In this document: positions 17,005-25,352 of the stretch, one piece after another | How positions within the stretch are numbered: the first letter of the stretch is position 1 | Layout of the letters: every line of letters begins with the position of its first letter | Notes under the pieces: generated by a model | Told to the model about the DNA's origin: nothing | Seen by the model: only the letters and a program-made list of their open reading frames with translations | Database searches by the model: none | Program-made: the position numbers and the translations under genes | Source: Microbacterium sp. GCS4 | Lineage (GTDB): Bacteria; Actinomycetota; Actinomycetes; Actinomycetales; Microbacteriaceae | NCBI RefSeq assembly: GCF_001262495.1 | Contig: NZ_LGYE01000001.1 | Span: forward strand, 682,001 to 746,000 | Length of the DNA: 64,000 bases | Direction: 5' to 3'

Positions 17005-18081
17005 TCAGATTCGTCCGCGCACCGGGGTGCGTTCGGCCATATCGCCGCCGTCGGGCATGGTCATCTCGGCGCGGACCCCGAGCAGGCGCACCTCGCGTTC
17101 GGCGTCGAGCGTGCGGCCGAGAGCGACGGCCGCGTCGATCACGTCGTCACGGCGCTCCGTGGGCACCGCGAGCGTGCGCCCGAACGTCTTCGTCTCGAAC
17201 GGCGCATACCGCACCTTGAGGTGCACTCTTACCACGGCTCTCCCCTCCGCGGCGCAGTCGTCGAACGCGTGACCCGCCAGGTCGCGCAGCGCGTCCTCGA
17301 CCTGCTCGGCCGTGGTGAGGTTCTGCTGGAAGGTCGTCTCGCGGCTGTGGCTGCGGGCGATCCACGGAGTGTCGTCGACCGTCGCGGGTCCGATCCCGGC
17401 ACCGAGATCGCGGTACCAGACGCCCATGCGCGGACCGAACTCCGCGACCAGTGCGTCGCGACCCGCATCGGCGAGCTCCTGCACGGTCTCGACGCCGAGA
17501 CCCGCGAGACGCTTCTGCACCTTCGGCCCCACGCCCCACAGGTCACGCGTGGGCTTCTCCCCCATGACCTCGAACCAGTTCTCGGCCGTGAGGCGGAACA
17601 TCCCGCGAGGCTTGCCGAACTCGGTGGCGATCTTCGCGCGCACCTTGTTGTCGCCGATCCCGACCGAGCAGTGCAGCCCCGTCGCCTCGAGGACCGCGGA
17701 CTGCGCGTCTCGCGCGACGTGCTCCGGGTCCTCCGTCGCGATGCCGAGGAAGCACTCGTCCCAACCGATGATCTCCACGACCACTCCCGGCAGCGCCCTC
17801 AGCGCGGACATGACCTCGGTCGACGCCGACTCGTAGGCCTCATGGTCGACGGGCAGGAACACGGCATCGTCGGGAGCTTTCCTCGCCGCGATCTTGAGCG
17901 GCATGCCCGAGCCGATGCCGAAGGCGCGAGCCTCGTACGACGCGGTCGACACCACCGCGCGCTCCGTCGGATCTCCGCGCCCGCCCACGATGACGGGCAG
18001 CCCCGCGAGCTCGGGGCGGCGCAGCACCTCGACGGCCGCGATGAACTGATCCATGTCCACGTGCAGCACCCAGTCGGCCAT
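17005..18081 (-). CDS. dinB: Y-family DNA polymerase, DinB2-like, non-aromatic steric gate
   Basis: 358 residues. Translesion polymerase with palm catalytic acids in LHVDMDQF (Asp9, Asp11) and WDE (in IIGWDECFLG), a finger segment GVGPKVQKRLAGLGV (HhH) and a little-finger domain to the end; there is no clear C-terminal beta-clamp motif. The residue that is Phe or Tyr (steric gate) in E. coli Pol IV is Ile14 here (QFIAAVE). The sequence strongly resembles mycobacterial DinB2 (WVLHVD-DQF, VIVGG-GDPTE, GWDE), whose Leu14 lets it use ribonucleotides. The ATG at 18081 begins the family homology; a longer in-frame extension is not used. Confidence 0.92.
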   Translation of the reverse strand: MADWVLHVDMDQFIAAVEVLRRPELAGLPVIVGGRGDPTERAVVSTASYEARAFGIGSGMPLKIAARKAPDDAVFLPVDHEAYESASTEVMSALRALPGVVVEIIGWDECFLGIATEDPEHVARDAQSAVLEATGLHCSVGIGDNKVRAKIATEFGKPRGMFRLTAENWFEVMGEKPTRDLWGVGPKVQKRLAGLGVETVQELADAGRDALVAEFGPRMGVWYRDLGAGIGPATVDDTPWIARSHSRETTFQQNLTTAEQVEDALRDLAGHAFDDCAAEGRAVVRVHLKVRYAPFETKTFGRTLAVPTERRDDVIDAAVALGRTLDAEREVRLLGVRAEMTMPDGGDMAERTPVRGRI

Positions 18082-18143
18082 GCCACGAGTGTGACCGGTC
18101 GGGGCGGGGATGTCACCCCCTCGCCCCGTGCGGCCGGACGAGG

Positions 18144-18536
18144 TCAGCCCAGGGAGACGCCGATCGCGGTCGCGATCACGGCCAGCAGCGGCAGCGTCCC
18201 CTGCATCGCGGCCGCGCGCAGCTTGGTGCGGTCCGACAGCACGAGCACGAGCGCCGCGGCGACCATCATGCCGGTGCCGGCGAACACGAGCGTGAGACCG
18301 ACGGTCGGTGCGCCGACGATCGTGAGGCCGATGCCGAGCAGGGTGGTGAGCGCCAGGAACAGGTTGTAGAAGCCCTGGTTGAAGGCGAGCTGCTTCATCG
18401 TCACGGCATCCGCCTCGCTCGCGACGCCGAAGATCTTGCGCGTCTCGGGCTCGGTCCACTTGAGCGACTCGAGCGCGAAGATGAAGACGTGGAAGGCGGC
18501 TGCGGCTGCGGCGAGGACGAGTCCTGTGATGAGCAT
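18144..18536 (-). CDS. DUF1304 family small membrane protein
   Basis: 130 residues with four membrane segments. The family core FHVFIFALESLKW and AFNQGFYNLFLA are present. No biochemical function is known for DUF1304. A TACGAT box at 18543-18548 (reverse strand) ends 6 nt before the ATG, so it has its own probable leaderless promoter despite being 62 nt upstream of dinB. The CPBP gene lies 26 nt upstream. Confidence 0.85.
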   Translation of the reverse strand: MLITGLVLAAAAAAFHVFIFALESLKWTEPETRKIFGVASEADAVTMKQLAFNQGFYNLFLALTTLLGIGLTIVGAPTVGLTLVFAGTGMMVAAALVLVLSDRTKLRAAAMQGTLPLLAVIATAIGVSLG

Positions 18537-18562
18537 GGCTCGATCGTATCGCCGCGGGCGGG

Positions 18563-19456
18563 CTACACCAGGAAGATCGGCAGCAGCCCGGGGTTGTGCG
18601 CGTGGACGAGCACGGCGAACACCACGGCGTCGAAGAGCAGATGCACCGTGACGACGTACGCGAGCGAGTGGGTGCGCAGGAAGATGAACCCCTGCAGCAG
18701 AGCGAATGGGATCGTGAGCACGGGACCCCATGCCCGGTAGCCGAGCTCCCACAGGAACGACACGAACACGATCGCCTGCAGCGCGTTCGCGAGAGCATCC
18801 GGGAAGTGCCGCCGCAGCAGCGCGAAGACGGTGCAGATGAAGAACAGCTCGTCCCAGATGCCCACCGCGCCGACCCCGACGAACAGTCGTGCGATGAGGT
18901 CGGGCGTGTCGACGACCGGCCAGTTCTGGTAGACACCGCTCGTGATGAAGTAGAACGGCAGGATCAGCCAGCCGAGCACGAGCACTGCGACGAGCCAGCC
19001 CCACTGCAGCCGCCCCCAGCGCTTGCCGGAACGCCACGGGAAGCTGATCGCGCGGTCGCGGTAGACGAAGCGCGACACGAAGTACGGCACGGCGACCGCG
19101 CCGCCGAGGGCGAGCGTGAACCGGAGCATCGCCCAGTTGTCGAGCTCCGCCGCGAGCGGGATCACGCTCACGATCAGCATCCCGAGCGCGATGAGCGACA
19201 GGTCCCGGGTGAGCGACGGCTGCCGGTGCACGCCGATCATACGGGCGGTCTCCCGGCGCGAGCCCATGCTCACGACCTGGTCGGGCATGCTCGGACGGCC
19301 CCGCTCGACGAGCCACGTCGACACGATGCCGAGGGCCAGCAGCGTCCACCCCAGCCAGGGGATCTCGAGCACGAAGAACGCCGGCGCCGCAAGGCACACG
19401 AGCACGGCCGGTGCGATCCCCGGCCACACGGTCGTCTCGGCTCGGACGGTCGTCAC
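18563..19456 (-). CDS. CPBP-family membrane protein, degenerate active site
   Basis: 297 residues with about eight membrane helices. The C-terminal half fits the CPBP/Abi (CAAX-protease-like) fold: GIWDELFFICTVFALLRR where EExxxR is expected, AIVFVSFLWELG, and HLLFDAVVF. The first Glu is Asp and the Arg is displaced, so protease activity is doubtful. The GTG start overlaps the trmB stop (GTGA), indicating translational coupling; longer in-frame starts run into trmB. Confidence 0.78.
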   Translation of the reverse strand: MTTVRAETTVWPGIAPAVLVCLAAPAFFVLEIPWLGWTLLALGIVSTWLVERGRPSMPDQVVSMGSRRETARMIGVHRQPSLTRDLSLIALGMLIVSVIPLAAELDNWAMLRFTLALGGAVAVPYFVSRFVYRDRAISFPWRSGKRWGRLQWGWLVAVLVLGWLILPFYFITSGVYQNWPVVDTPDLIARLFVGVGAVGIWDELFFICTVFALLRRHFPDALANALQAIVFVSFLWELGYRAWGPVLTIPFALLQGFIFLRTHSLAYVVTVHLLFDAVVFAVLVHAHNPGLLPIFLV

Positions 19457-20178
19457 GCGCGGGGCTTCCGGCGGTACACGAGGTCGCGGATATCGCGGCC
19501 CTTCGCGAGGCCCTTGCGCTCGAACGCGGTCATGACGCGACCGTCGAAGCGCTCGGCCCACTCTCCCTCGAACGCACGCTCGAAATCGGGCTCGGCGTCG
19601 AAGACCTCGCGCATCTGCAGCGCGTAGTCCTCCCAGTCCGTCGCGAGACGCAGAAGTCCGCCGTCGCGCAGCGCGCGTGCGACCGTCGCACCGAAGCCCG
19701 GACGGATGAGACGGCGCTTGGTGTGCTTCTTCTTGTGCCACGGGTCGGAGAAGAAGATCCACACCTCGGCGGCGGACCCTTCGGGCAGGTAGGAGGAGAG
19801 CACCTCCGGGGCGTTCGCCTCGACCACGCGCAGATTGCGCGCGCCCTCGCGGTCGGCGTCGAGCATGGTGCGCGCGAGCCCCGCGCGGAAGACCTCGACC
19901 GCGAGGAAGTCGTCATCGGGACGCGACGCCGCGGCGGACACGATCGCGTGTCCCTGCCCCGAACCGATCTCGACGTAGAGGTCGGCGTCGCGGCCGTACT
20001 CGGCGGCGGGGTCGAGACGGGCCTCGGGGTGGACCGAGGTCCACGCGACGTCGCGCGGCACGTCGAGGAGGTAGTGCGGTCCGAGCTCCTCGAAGGCGCG
20101 CTCCTGCGCGTCGGACATCCGTCCGCTGCGGCGCACGAAGGACACCGGTTCGTCACGGAAAGTGCGGGGTTCGGGCAT
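19453..20178 (-). CDS. trmB: tRNA (guanine-N7)-methyltransferase
   Basis: 241 residues. SAM-dependent methylation of G46 in the tRNA variable loop. The SAM site is VEIGSGQGHAIVSAA; the family block FFSDPWHKKKHTKRRLI carries the catalytic Asp and the DPWxKxRHxKRR motif. A TACCCT box (20185-20190, reverse strand) ends 6 nt before the ATG, indicating a leaderless start. It overlaps the downstream CPBP gene by 4 nt. Confidence 0.96.
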   Translation of the reverse strand: MPEPRTFRDEPVSFVRRSGRMSDAQERAFEELGPHYLLDVPRDVAWTSVHPEARLDPAAEYGRDADLYVEIGSGQGHAIVSAAASRPDDDFLAVEVFRAGLARTMLDADREGARNLRVVEANAPEVLSSYLPEGSAAEVWIFFSDPWHKKKHTKRRLIRPGFGATVARALRDGGLLRLATDWEDYALQMREVFDAEPDFERAFEGEWAERFDGRVMTAFERKGLAKGRDIRDLVYRRKPRA

Positions 20179-20208
20179 GACTCCAGGGTAGTCGGCCGCC
20201 GACCACGC

Positions 20209-21048
20209 TCAGGATGCGGGAGCGGTCACGAAGTCGATGAGCTCCTCGACGCGGCCCAGGAGCGAGGGCTCGAGGTCGCGGTAGGTGTGCACCTTCGACA
20301 GGATGTGCTGCCACGCGCGCGCCGTGTCGGCCTGCGTCTCGTGCGGCCAGCCGAAGGCGCGGCAGATTCCGGTCTTCCAGTCCGTCCCCCGCGGGATCTC
20401 CGGCCACTTCGCAATGCCCAGCGCGCGCGGCGTCACACACTGCCAGACATCGACGAACGGGTGGCCCACGATCTTCACGTGCCGCCCGTGCGGACCTCGG
20501 GCGACGGCGTCCGCGATCCGCGACTCCTTGGACCCGGTGACCAGGTGATCCACGAGCACGCCGTAGCGGCGGGTGGCGCTCGGCGGCTCCTCCGCGAGCA
20601 GCTCGTCGAGCAGGTCGACGCCCTGCAGGTACTCCACGACCACGCCCTCGACGCGCAGATCAGCGCCCCACACCTTCTCGACGAGCTCGGCGTCGTGCCG
20701 TCCCTCGACGAGGATGCGGCTGGGCAGGGCGATCCGTGCGCGCTGGTCCGCGACGGCGAACGACCCGGATGCCGTGCGCTTCGCGCCCTGCTCTTTCACC
20801 GCCGGAGGCGTCAGACGCACCGCGGACCCGTCGATGAGGAAGCCGCCGCCGAGCGGGAACAGACGCTTGCGCCCCACGCGGTCCTCGAGTTCGACGTTGC
20901 CAGCCTGCACGCGCGTGACGGCCCCGACGTAGCCGTCGGACGCGACCTCGACCACGAGGTCGAGCTCCGCGGGGACCTCGGGCACAGGCTTCGCGCCGCG
21001 CTGCCTCCACCCCGCCGCGAGCACATCCGATCCGTACCTGTCGTCCAT
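20209..21048 (-). CDS. DUF3097 family protein
   Basis: 279 residues, matching the actinobacterial DUF3097 family (MDDRYGSDVLAAGWR at the start; ILVEGRHDAELVEKVWG; VLVDHLVTGSKESRIA; HPFVDVWQCV). The LVEGRHDAELVEKVWG and LVDHLVTGSKE segments resemble a Toprim-like fold (catalytic Glu and DxD-type acids), suggesting nucleic acid processing, but no function is established. A TACGCT box lies 7 nt before the ATG and GGAGGG lies in the same gap. The in-frame ORF extends upstream to 21267 but homology starts here. Confidence 0.83.
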   Translation of the reverse strand: MDDRYGSDVLAAGWRQRGAKPVPEVPAELDLVVEVASDGYVGAVTRVQAGNVELEDRVGRKRLFPLGGGFLIDGSAVRLTPPAVKEQGAKRTASGSFAVADQRARIALPSRILVEGRHDAELVEKVWGADLRVEGVVVEYLQGVDLLDELLAEEPPSATRRYGVLVDHLVTGSKESRIADAVARGPHGRHVKIVGHPFVDVWQCVTPRALGIAKWPEIPRGTDWKTGICRAFGWPHETQADTARAWQHILSKVHTYRDLEPSLLGRVEELIDFVTAPAS

Positions 21049-21170
21049 GCCCTCCAGCGTATGTGTCTCCGCTGAGGGCGAACGGCCAACCCGCCCGGGA
21101 GGCTGTCGCGTGTCGGACTCAGTGCATAGACTCGTGCCATGGGGCTCGGCTGCCGGTCGGAGGGAACGCG

Positions 21171-23216
21171 ATGAAGACACGGTTGCTCGGAGCGGCTGCG
21201 CTGGCGCTGGCCGCGACGATCGGGATGCTCGCGGCCCCTGCCGCGTACGCCACCGATCCCGTGACACTCGACTCCGGGTACGTGACCGACGACGCGGGCG
21301 TGCTCAACCCGACCGAGAAGCAAGCCGTAGAAGACCGGTTGCGGGAACTCGAGGAGAACTCACCGGTCGAGCTCTTCGTCGTCTTCGTCGACGACTTCAC
21401 GTCTCCGTCCGACAGCGCCGAGTGGGCTGACACAGTCGCCGACGCGAACAACATCGGCACCGAGCAGTACCTCCTCGCGGTCGCAGTGGAGGGACGCAGT
21501 TACTACATCTCGCAGCCTGTCGACGGCGGCTCGGTCAGCGGCGGTCAGCTCGACGACATCGAGGGCAAGATCCAGCCCCTGATGCGCGACAGCGACTGGA
21601 GCGGAGCAGTCATCCTCGCAGCGGACGAGATGCAGGGCGACGGGGGCGCCGGGGCACTGCGCGCGACGCTCATCGTCGTCGGCATCGTGGTTCTGGCTCT
21701 GCTGGTGTGGCTCGTCATCGCGCTCGTCCGCCGCGCACGGCGCAACGCCGCGATCCGCGCCCGCGGCGCGATGCCCGAGAAGCCCGACCCGAACGATCCG
21801 TTCTCTACCCTGACCGACGAGCAGGTGCAGACCCAGGCGGGCGCAGCGCTCGTGCAGGCCGATGACGCGATCACGTCGAGCCGTGAGGAACTCGGGTTCG
21901 CGGTCGCCCAGTTCGGCGAAGCGGCGACCGCCGAGTTCAGCGGCGCGGTCGAGACCGCGAAGGCCAAGATGTCGGAGGCGTTCGACCTCAAGCAGAAGCT
22001 CGACGACGAGGTCGAGGACACGGTCCAGGATCGCCGCGCCTGGCACATCCGCATCATCCAGCTGTGCGACGAGATCGACGATGTGCTCGACGACAACACC
22101 GAGGCGTTCGATTCGCTCCGCAAGCTCGAGCAGAACGCACCGCAGGAGCTCGAACGCGTGCGCGGCGAGCGGGCCGCGCTGGAGCCCGTGCTCGCCGGCG
22201 CCTCGTCCGCCCTCGCCGCGCTCGCGGCCACTTATGACCAGAGCGCCCTCAGCACCGTCTCCGACAACCCCGCCCAGGCGGCCGAACGCGCTGCCCTCGC
22301 GGATCGTTCGATCGCGGGCGCCGCCCAGGCGATCACGGCCGGTCGCACGGGAGAGGCCGCATTCGCGATCCGCACCGCCGAGCAGTCCGTGGCGCAGTCC
22401 GCGCAGCTCGTGAAGGCGATCACCGACCTCGGCGGCGAGCTCGCCGGCATCGAGGCCCAGGCACAGGCCCTCGTGGCCGAGCTGCAGGGCGACATGGCGA
22501 CCGCCCAGCAGATCCCCGATACCTCCGGCACGATCGCCGGCGTCGTCTCGGCGACGGCCCAGCAGCTTCAGGTCGCCCAGGCGGGACTCTCGGGCGCGGC
22601 CCGCAGCCCGCAGCGCGTGCTCGACGCGCTCACCGCAGCGAACACGCAGATCGACGCCGCGATCGCGCAGGGCACGGCCGCAGTCGAGCGCAGCCGCCGC
22701 GTGCAGCAGATGCTCGACCAGACGCTCGCCCAGGCCGAGTCAGAGATCCGCGCAGCACGCGAGTACATCGAAACCCGTCGCGGCACTGTCGGCTCGACCG
22801 CGCGCACCCGCCTCTCACAGGCCGAGGCGACGCTGACGCAGGCGCTGAACCTGCGCTCCTCGAACCCCGAGGCCGCCCTCACCGAGGCCGGCCGCGCCCT
22901 CGACCTCGCCCGTCAGGCGACATCCTCGGCGCAGGCTGACGTCTCGGCCATGAACCCGAGCCGCTACGAGGACGACGGCTGGGGCGGAGGGGGCCTCTTC
23001 GGCGGCTCGTCCGGCGGTGGCTCCGGCCTCGGCGGCGACATCCTCGGCGGCATCATCGGCGGCCTCCTCTCCGGTGGCGGAGGCGGCGGCTCCACGCGTC
23101 GCAGCAGCAGCTGGCGCTCGAGCGGGGGCGGAGGCTTCCGCAGCTCCGGCTTCGGCGGCGGAGGCGGCAGCCGCTCCAGCGGCCGCAGCGGCCGCTCAGG
23201 AGGTCGACGCTTCTGA
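21171..23216 (+). CDS. TPM domain protein with coiled coil and Gly/Ser tail
   Basis: 681 residues. Signal peptide (1-27, ending APAAYA), extracytoplasmic TPM domain (about 32-150, TDDAGVLNPTEKQAVEDRL), membrane helix at about 165-187, then a very long Ala/Gln/Glu-rich cytoplasmic coiled-coil region (about 210-610), and a Gly/Ser/Arg-rich low-complexity tail with GGGGGG and SGRSGRSGG runs. A CGGAGGGAA ribosome site supports the ATG at 21171. It is followed by pspA, 55 nt away. TPM-PspA pairs suggest a membrane-stress module. Confidence 0.86.
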   Translation: MKTRLLGAAALALAATIGMLAAPAAYATDPVTLDSGYVTDDAGVLNPTEKQAVEDRLRELEENSPVELFVVFVDDFTSPSDSAEWADTVADANNIGTEQYLLAVAVEGRSYYISQPVDGGSVSGGQLDDIEGKIQPLMRDSDWSGAVILAADEMQGDGGAGALRATLIVVGIVVLALLVWLVIALVRRARRNAAIRARGAMPEKPDPNDPFSTLTDEQVQTQAGAALVQADDAITSSREELGFAVAQFGEAATAEFSGAVETAKAKMSEAFDLKQKLDDEVEDTVQDRRAWHIRIIQLCDEIDDVLDDNTEAFDSLRKLEQNAPQELERVRGERAALEPVLAGASSALAALAATYDQSALSTVSDNPAQAAERAALADRSIAGAAQAITAGRTGEAAFAIRTAEQSVAQSAQLVKAITDLGGELAGIEAQAQALVAELQGDMATAQQIPDTSGTIAGVVSATAQQLQVAQAGLSGAARSPQRVLDALTAANTQIDAAIAQGTAAVERSRRVQQMLDQTLAQAESEIRAAREYIETRRGTVGSTARTRLSQAEATLTQALNLRSSNPEAALTEAGRALDLARQATSSAQADVSAMNPSRYEDDGWGGGGLFGGSSGGGSGLGGDILGGIIGGLLSGGGGGGSTRRSSSWRSSGGGGFRSSGFGGGGGSRSSGRSGRSGGRRF

Positions 23217-23271
23217 CCCTCGCACACGCTCTCACACAGACCACGACGACGACCCTCTGAAAGGAACACGC

Positions 23272-24018
23272 ATGACCAAGCAGTCCATCTTCGGACGTAT
23301 CTCGACCCTCGTCCGTGCGAACATCAACTCGCTCCTCGATTCCGCCGAGGACCCGCAGAAGATGATCGACCAGCTCGTCCGCGACTACACGAACAGCATC
23401 GCGGATGCCGAGTCGGCGATCGCGGAGACCATCGGCAACCTGCGCCTCCTCGAGCGCGACCACGAAGAGGACGTCCAGGCGGCCACGGAGTGGGGCAACA
23501 AGGCCCTCGCCGCCAGCCGCAAGGCCGACGAGATGCGCTCGAGCGGCAACGCGGCGGACGCCGACAAGTTCGACAGCCTCGCCAAGATCGCCCTGCAGCG
23601 CCAGATCAGCGCAGAGCGCGAGGCGACCGGCGCCGAGCCGCAGATCGCCTCGCAGACCGAGATCGTCGACAAGCTGAAGTCCGGCCTCAACGGCATGAAG
23701 GACAAGCTCGGCGAGCTCAAGAACAAGCGCAGCGAGCTGCTCGCCCGCGCCAAGGTCGCCGAGGCGCAGACCAAGGTGCAGGACGCGGTGTCGTCGATCA
23801 ACGTGCTCGACCCCACGAGCGAGCTGGGACGCTTCGAGGACAAGGTCCGTCGCCAGGAGGCCCTCGCCCAGGGCAAGGCCGAGCTCGCGGCGTCGAGCCT
23901 CGACGCCCAGTTCGAGAGCCTGGAGGATCTCGGCGAGCTCACCGAGGTCGAGGCCCGTCTGGCCGAGCTGAAGGCCGGCGGCTCGAACTCCTCGCGCCAG
24001 GCCATCGAAGGCTCCTGA
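23272..24018 (+). CDS. pspA: PspA/IM30 family membrane-stress protein
   Basis: 248 residues, almost wholly alpha-helical. PspA/Vipp1 proteins form peripheral oligomers that protect or remodel the inner membrane (ESCRT-III superfamily). The amphipathic N-terminus (KQSIFGRISTLVRANINSLLDSAEDPQKMIDQLVRDY) is conserved. AAGGAA ribosome site. Directly downstream of the TPM gene and closed by a strong terminator, so the two probably form an operon. Confidence 0.93.
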   Translation: MTKQSIFGRISTLVRANINSLLDSAEDPQKMIDQLVRDYTNSIADAESAIAETIGNLRLLERDHEEDVQAATEWGNKALAASRKADEMRSSGNAADADKFDSLAKIALQRQISAEREATGAEPQIASQTEIVDKLKSGLNGMKDKLGELKNKRSELLARAKVAEAQTKVQDAVSSINVLDPTSELGRFEDKVRRQEALAQGKAELAASSLDAQFESLEDLGELTEVEARLAELKAGGSNSSRQAIEGS

Positions 24019-24026
24019 CACACCCC

Positions 24027-24063
24027 GCGGATGCCCCGGACCTATCGCGTCCGGGGCATCCGC
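24027..24063 (+). terminator. Terminator after pspA
   Basis: Long perfect stem (GCGGATGCCCCGGAC with GTCCGGGGCATCCGC) and a 7-nt loop, starting 8 nt after the pspA stop. Confidence 0.85.
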
Positions 24064-24083
24064 CTTCCTCCCGGGAGGCATCA

Positions 24084-24887
24084 ATGGTGCGTTTTCTCGT
24101 CGTCCCGCAGTGGCAGGGCTCCCCTGCCGCGCGTGCGATGCTCCTCGTCGACGGTGCCTCGGCGATCGCCGGCGATCTCCCCCGTGCCGCCACGACCGTG
24201 CTCGACGTGCCCGTCGAAGCCGGCGAGTCTCTCGGCACCGGGGTCCGGCGGCTCAGCGCGCTGCGGCGCACCCGCGAACTCGTCGCCGAGAGCATGACTG
24301 CCGACACCGTCGTGATCGGCGGCGACTGCAGCGTCACGGTCGCGGCCCTCGCCGCACTGCCGGGCGGCATCGAGGATCTCGCCGTCGTGTGGTGCGACGC
24401 CCACGGCGACCTTCACACGCCCGAGACCTCGCCGTCTGGTGCGTTCTCCGGCATGGCGCTGCGCGCGGTTCTCGGCGAGGGCGAGCCGCAGGTCGTGCTC
24501 TCCCCCGGCATCCCCCGCGATCGTGTCGTCACGGTCGGGATGCGTACCCTCGACGACGACGAGGCTCCGGTGCTCGACGGCCTGGCGCAGCTATCGGTCG
24601 ACGACCTCGACCGCGTCGACGCTCTCGCCGACGCCGTGCAGGCCACGGGCGCGACGCGCGTCTGGGTGCACATCGACGTCGACGTGCTGGATCCCGCAGA
24701 CCTCGCGGGCGTCTCATCCGCCGTGCCGTTCGGCGCCGCGCCGGCATCCCTCGGTGCCGCGATCCGCGCGCTGCGCGAACGCGTGCCCCTGGCGGGTGCC
24801 ACGATCGCGGGATTCGCGCCGCGCTCCCCCGCCGACGCGGTCGACGACCTCGGTGCGCTCCTCCGACTCGTCGGAGCTGTCGCGTGA
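24084..24887 (+). CDS. Arginase/agmatinase-fold protein
   Basis: 267 residues. Ureohydrolase fold with the dinuclear Mn ligands intact: VIGGDCSVT, VVWCDAHGDLHT and HIDVDVLDP. Likely hydrolyses arginine, agmatine, formiminoglutamate or a related guanidino compound; the exact substrate cannot be told from the sequence. It is short compared with classical arginases (about 300). The GGGAGG ribosome site precedes the ATG. The stop overlaps the next gene (GTGA). Confidence 0.88.
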   Translation: MVRFLVVPQWQGSPAARAMLLVDGASAIAGDLPRAATTVLDVPVEAGESLGTGVRRLSALRRTRELVAESMTADTVVIGGDCSVTVAALAALPGGIEDLAVVWCDAHGDLHTPETSPSGAFSGMALRAVLGEGEPQVVLSPGIPRDRVVTVGMRTLDDDEAPVLDGLAQLSVDDLDRVDALADAVQATGATRVWVHIDVDVLDPADLAGVSSAVPFGAAPASLGAAIRALRERVPLAGATIAGFAPRSPADAVDDLGALLRLVGAVA

Positions 24888-25339
24888 CGGACTGGCGGCC
24901 GGCTGCCGAGGAGGCGCTCGCGCGCGGGCGGCGTCTCGATCGCCGCATCCCGTCCTTCCTGCTGCGTTCCCCGATCAGCCGCATCGGCTACTGGTGGGGA
25001 ACCGGGGTGGGATGGGTGTGGGGTTCGCTGTGGAGCACCGGACCCGTCGAGCGGCGCGCAGGGCTCTGGGTGTTCCGGGGCATGCCGTCGTGGACGTTCA
25101 ACCGCGGCGGCGTCTGCGTCGGCGGATGCTTCCTCACCGGCGACGCCAGACCGACGGATGCCGTGCTGCGACACGAGGCCGTGCACAAGGCGCAGTGGCT
25201 GCGCTACGGATTCCTCATGCCCGTGCTGTACGCCGTCGCCGGGCGCGATCCGCTGCGGAACCGCTTCGAGATCGAGGCCGGACTGGAGGACGGCAACTAC
25301 GTGCGTCGTGGCACCCCGGTGACACGCTCGGGACGATAG
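24884..25339 (+). CDS. Small HExxH protein, function unknown
   Basis: 151 residues, translationally coupled to the arginase-fold gene by a GTGA overlap. A central region (GLWVFRGMPSWTFNRGGVCVGGCFLTGD) precedes RHEAVHKAQWLRYG, a HExxH zinc-protease-like motif, then a hydrophobic stretch and NRFEIEAGLEDGNY, whose Glu could be the third ligand. No signal peptide. Only two Cys, so nothing supports an Fe-S cluster. No known function; zinc binding is an inference. Ends 13 nt before the convergent SIP-like gene. Confidence 0.72.
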   Translation: MTDWRPAAEEALARGRRLDRRIPSFLLRSPISRIGYWWGTGVGWVWGSLWSTGPVERRAGLWVFRGMPSWTFNRGGVCVGGCFLTGDARPTDAVLRHEAVHKAQWLRYGFLMPVLYAVAGRDPLRNRFEIEAGLEDGNYVRRGTPVTRSGR

Positions 25340-25352
25340 GACCGAAGAGCGC

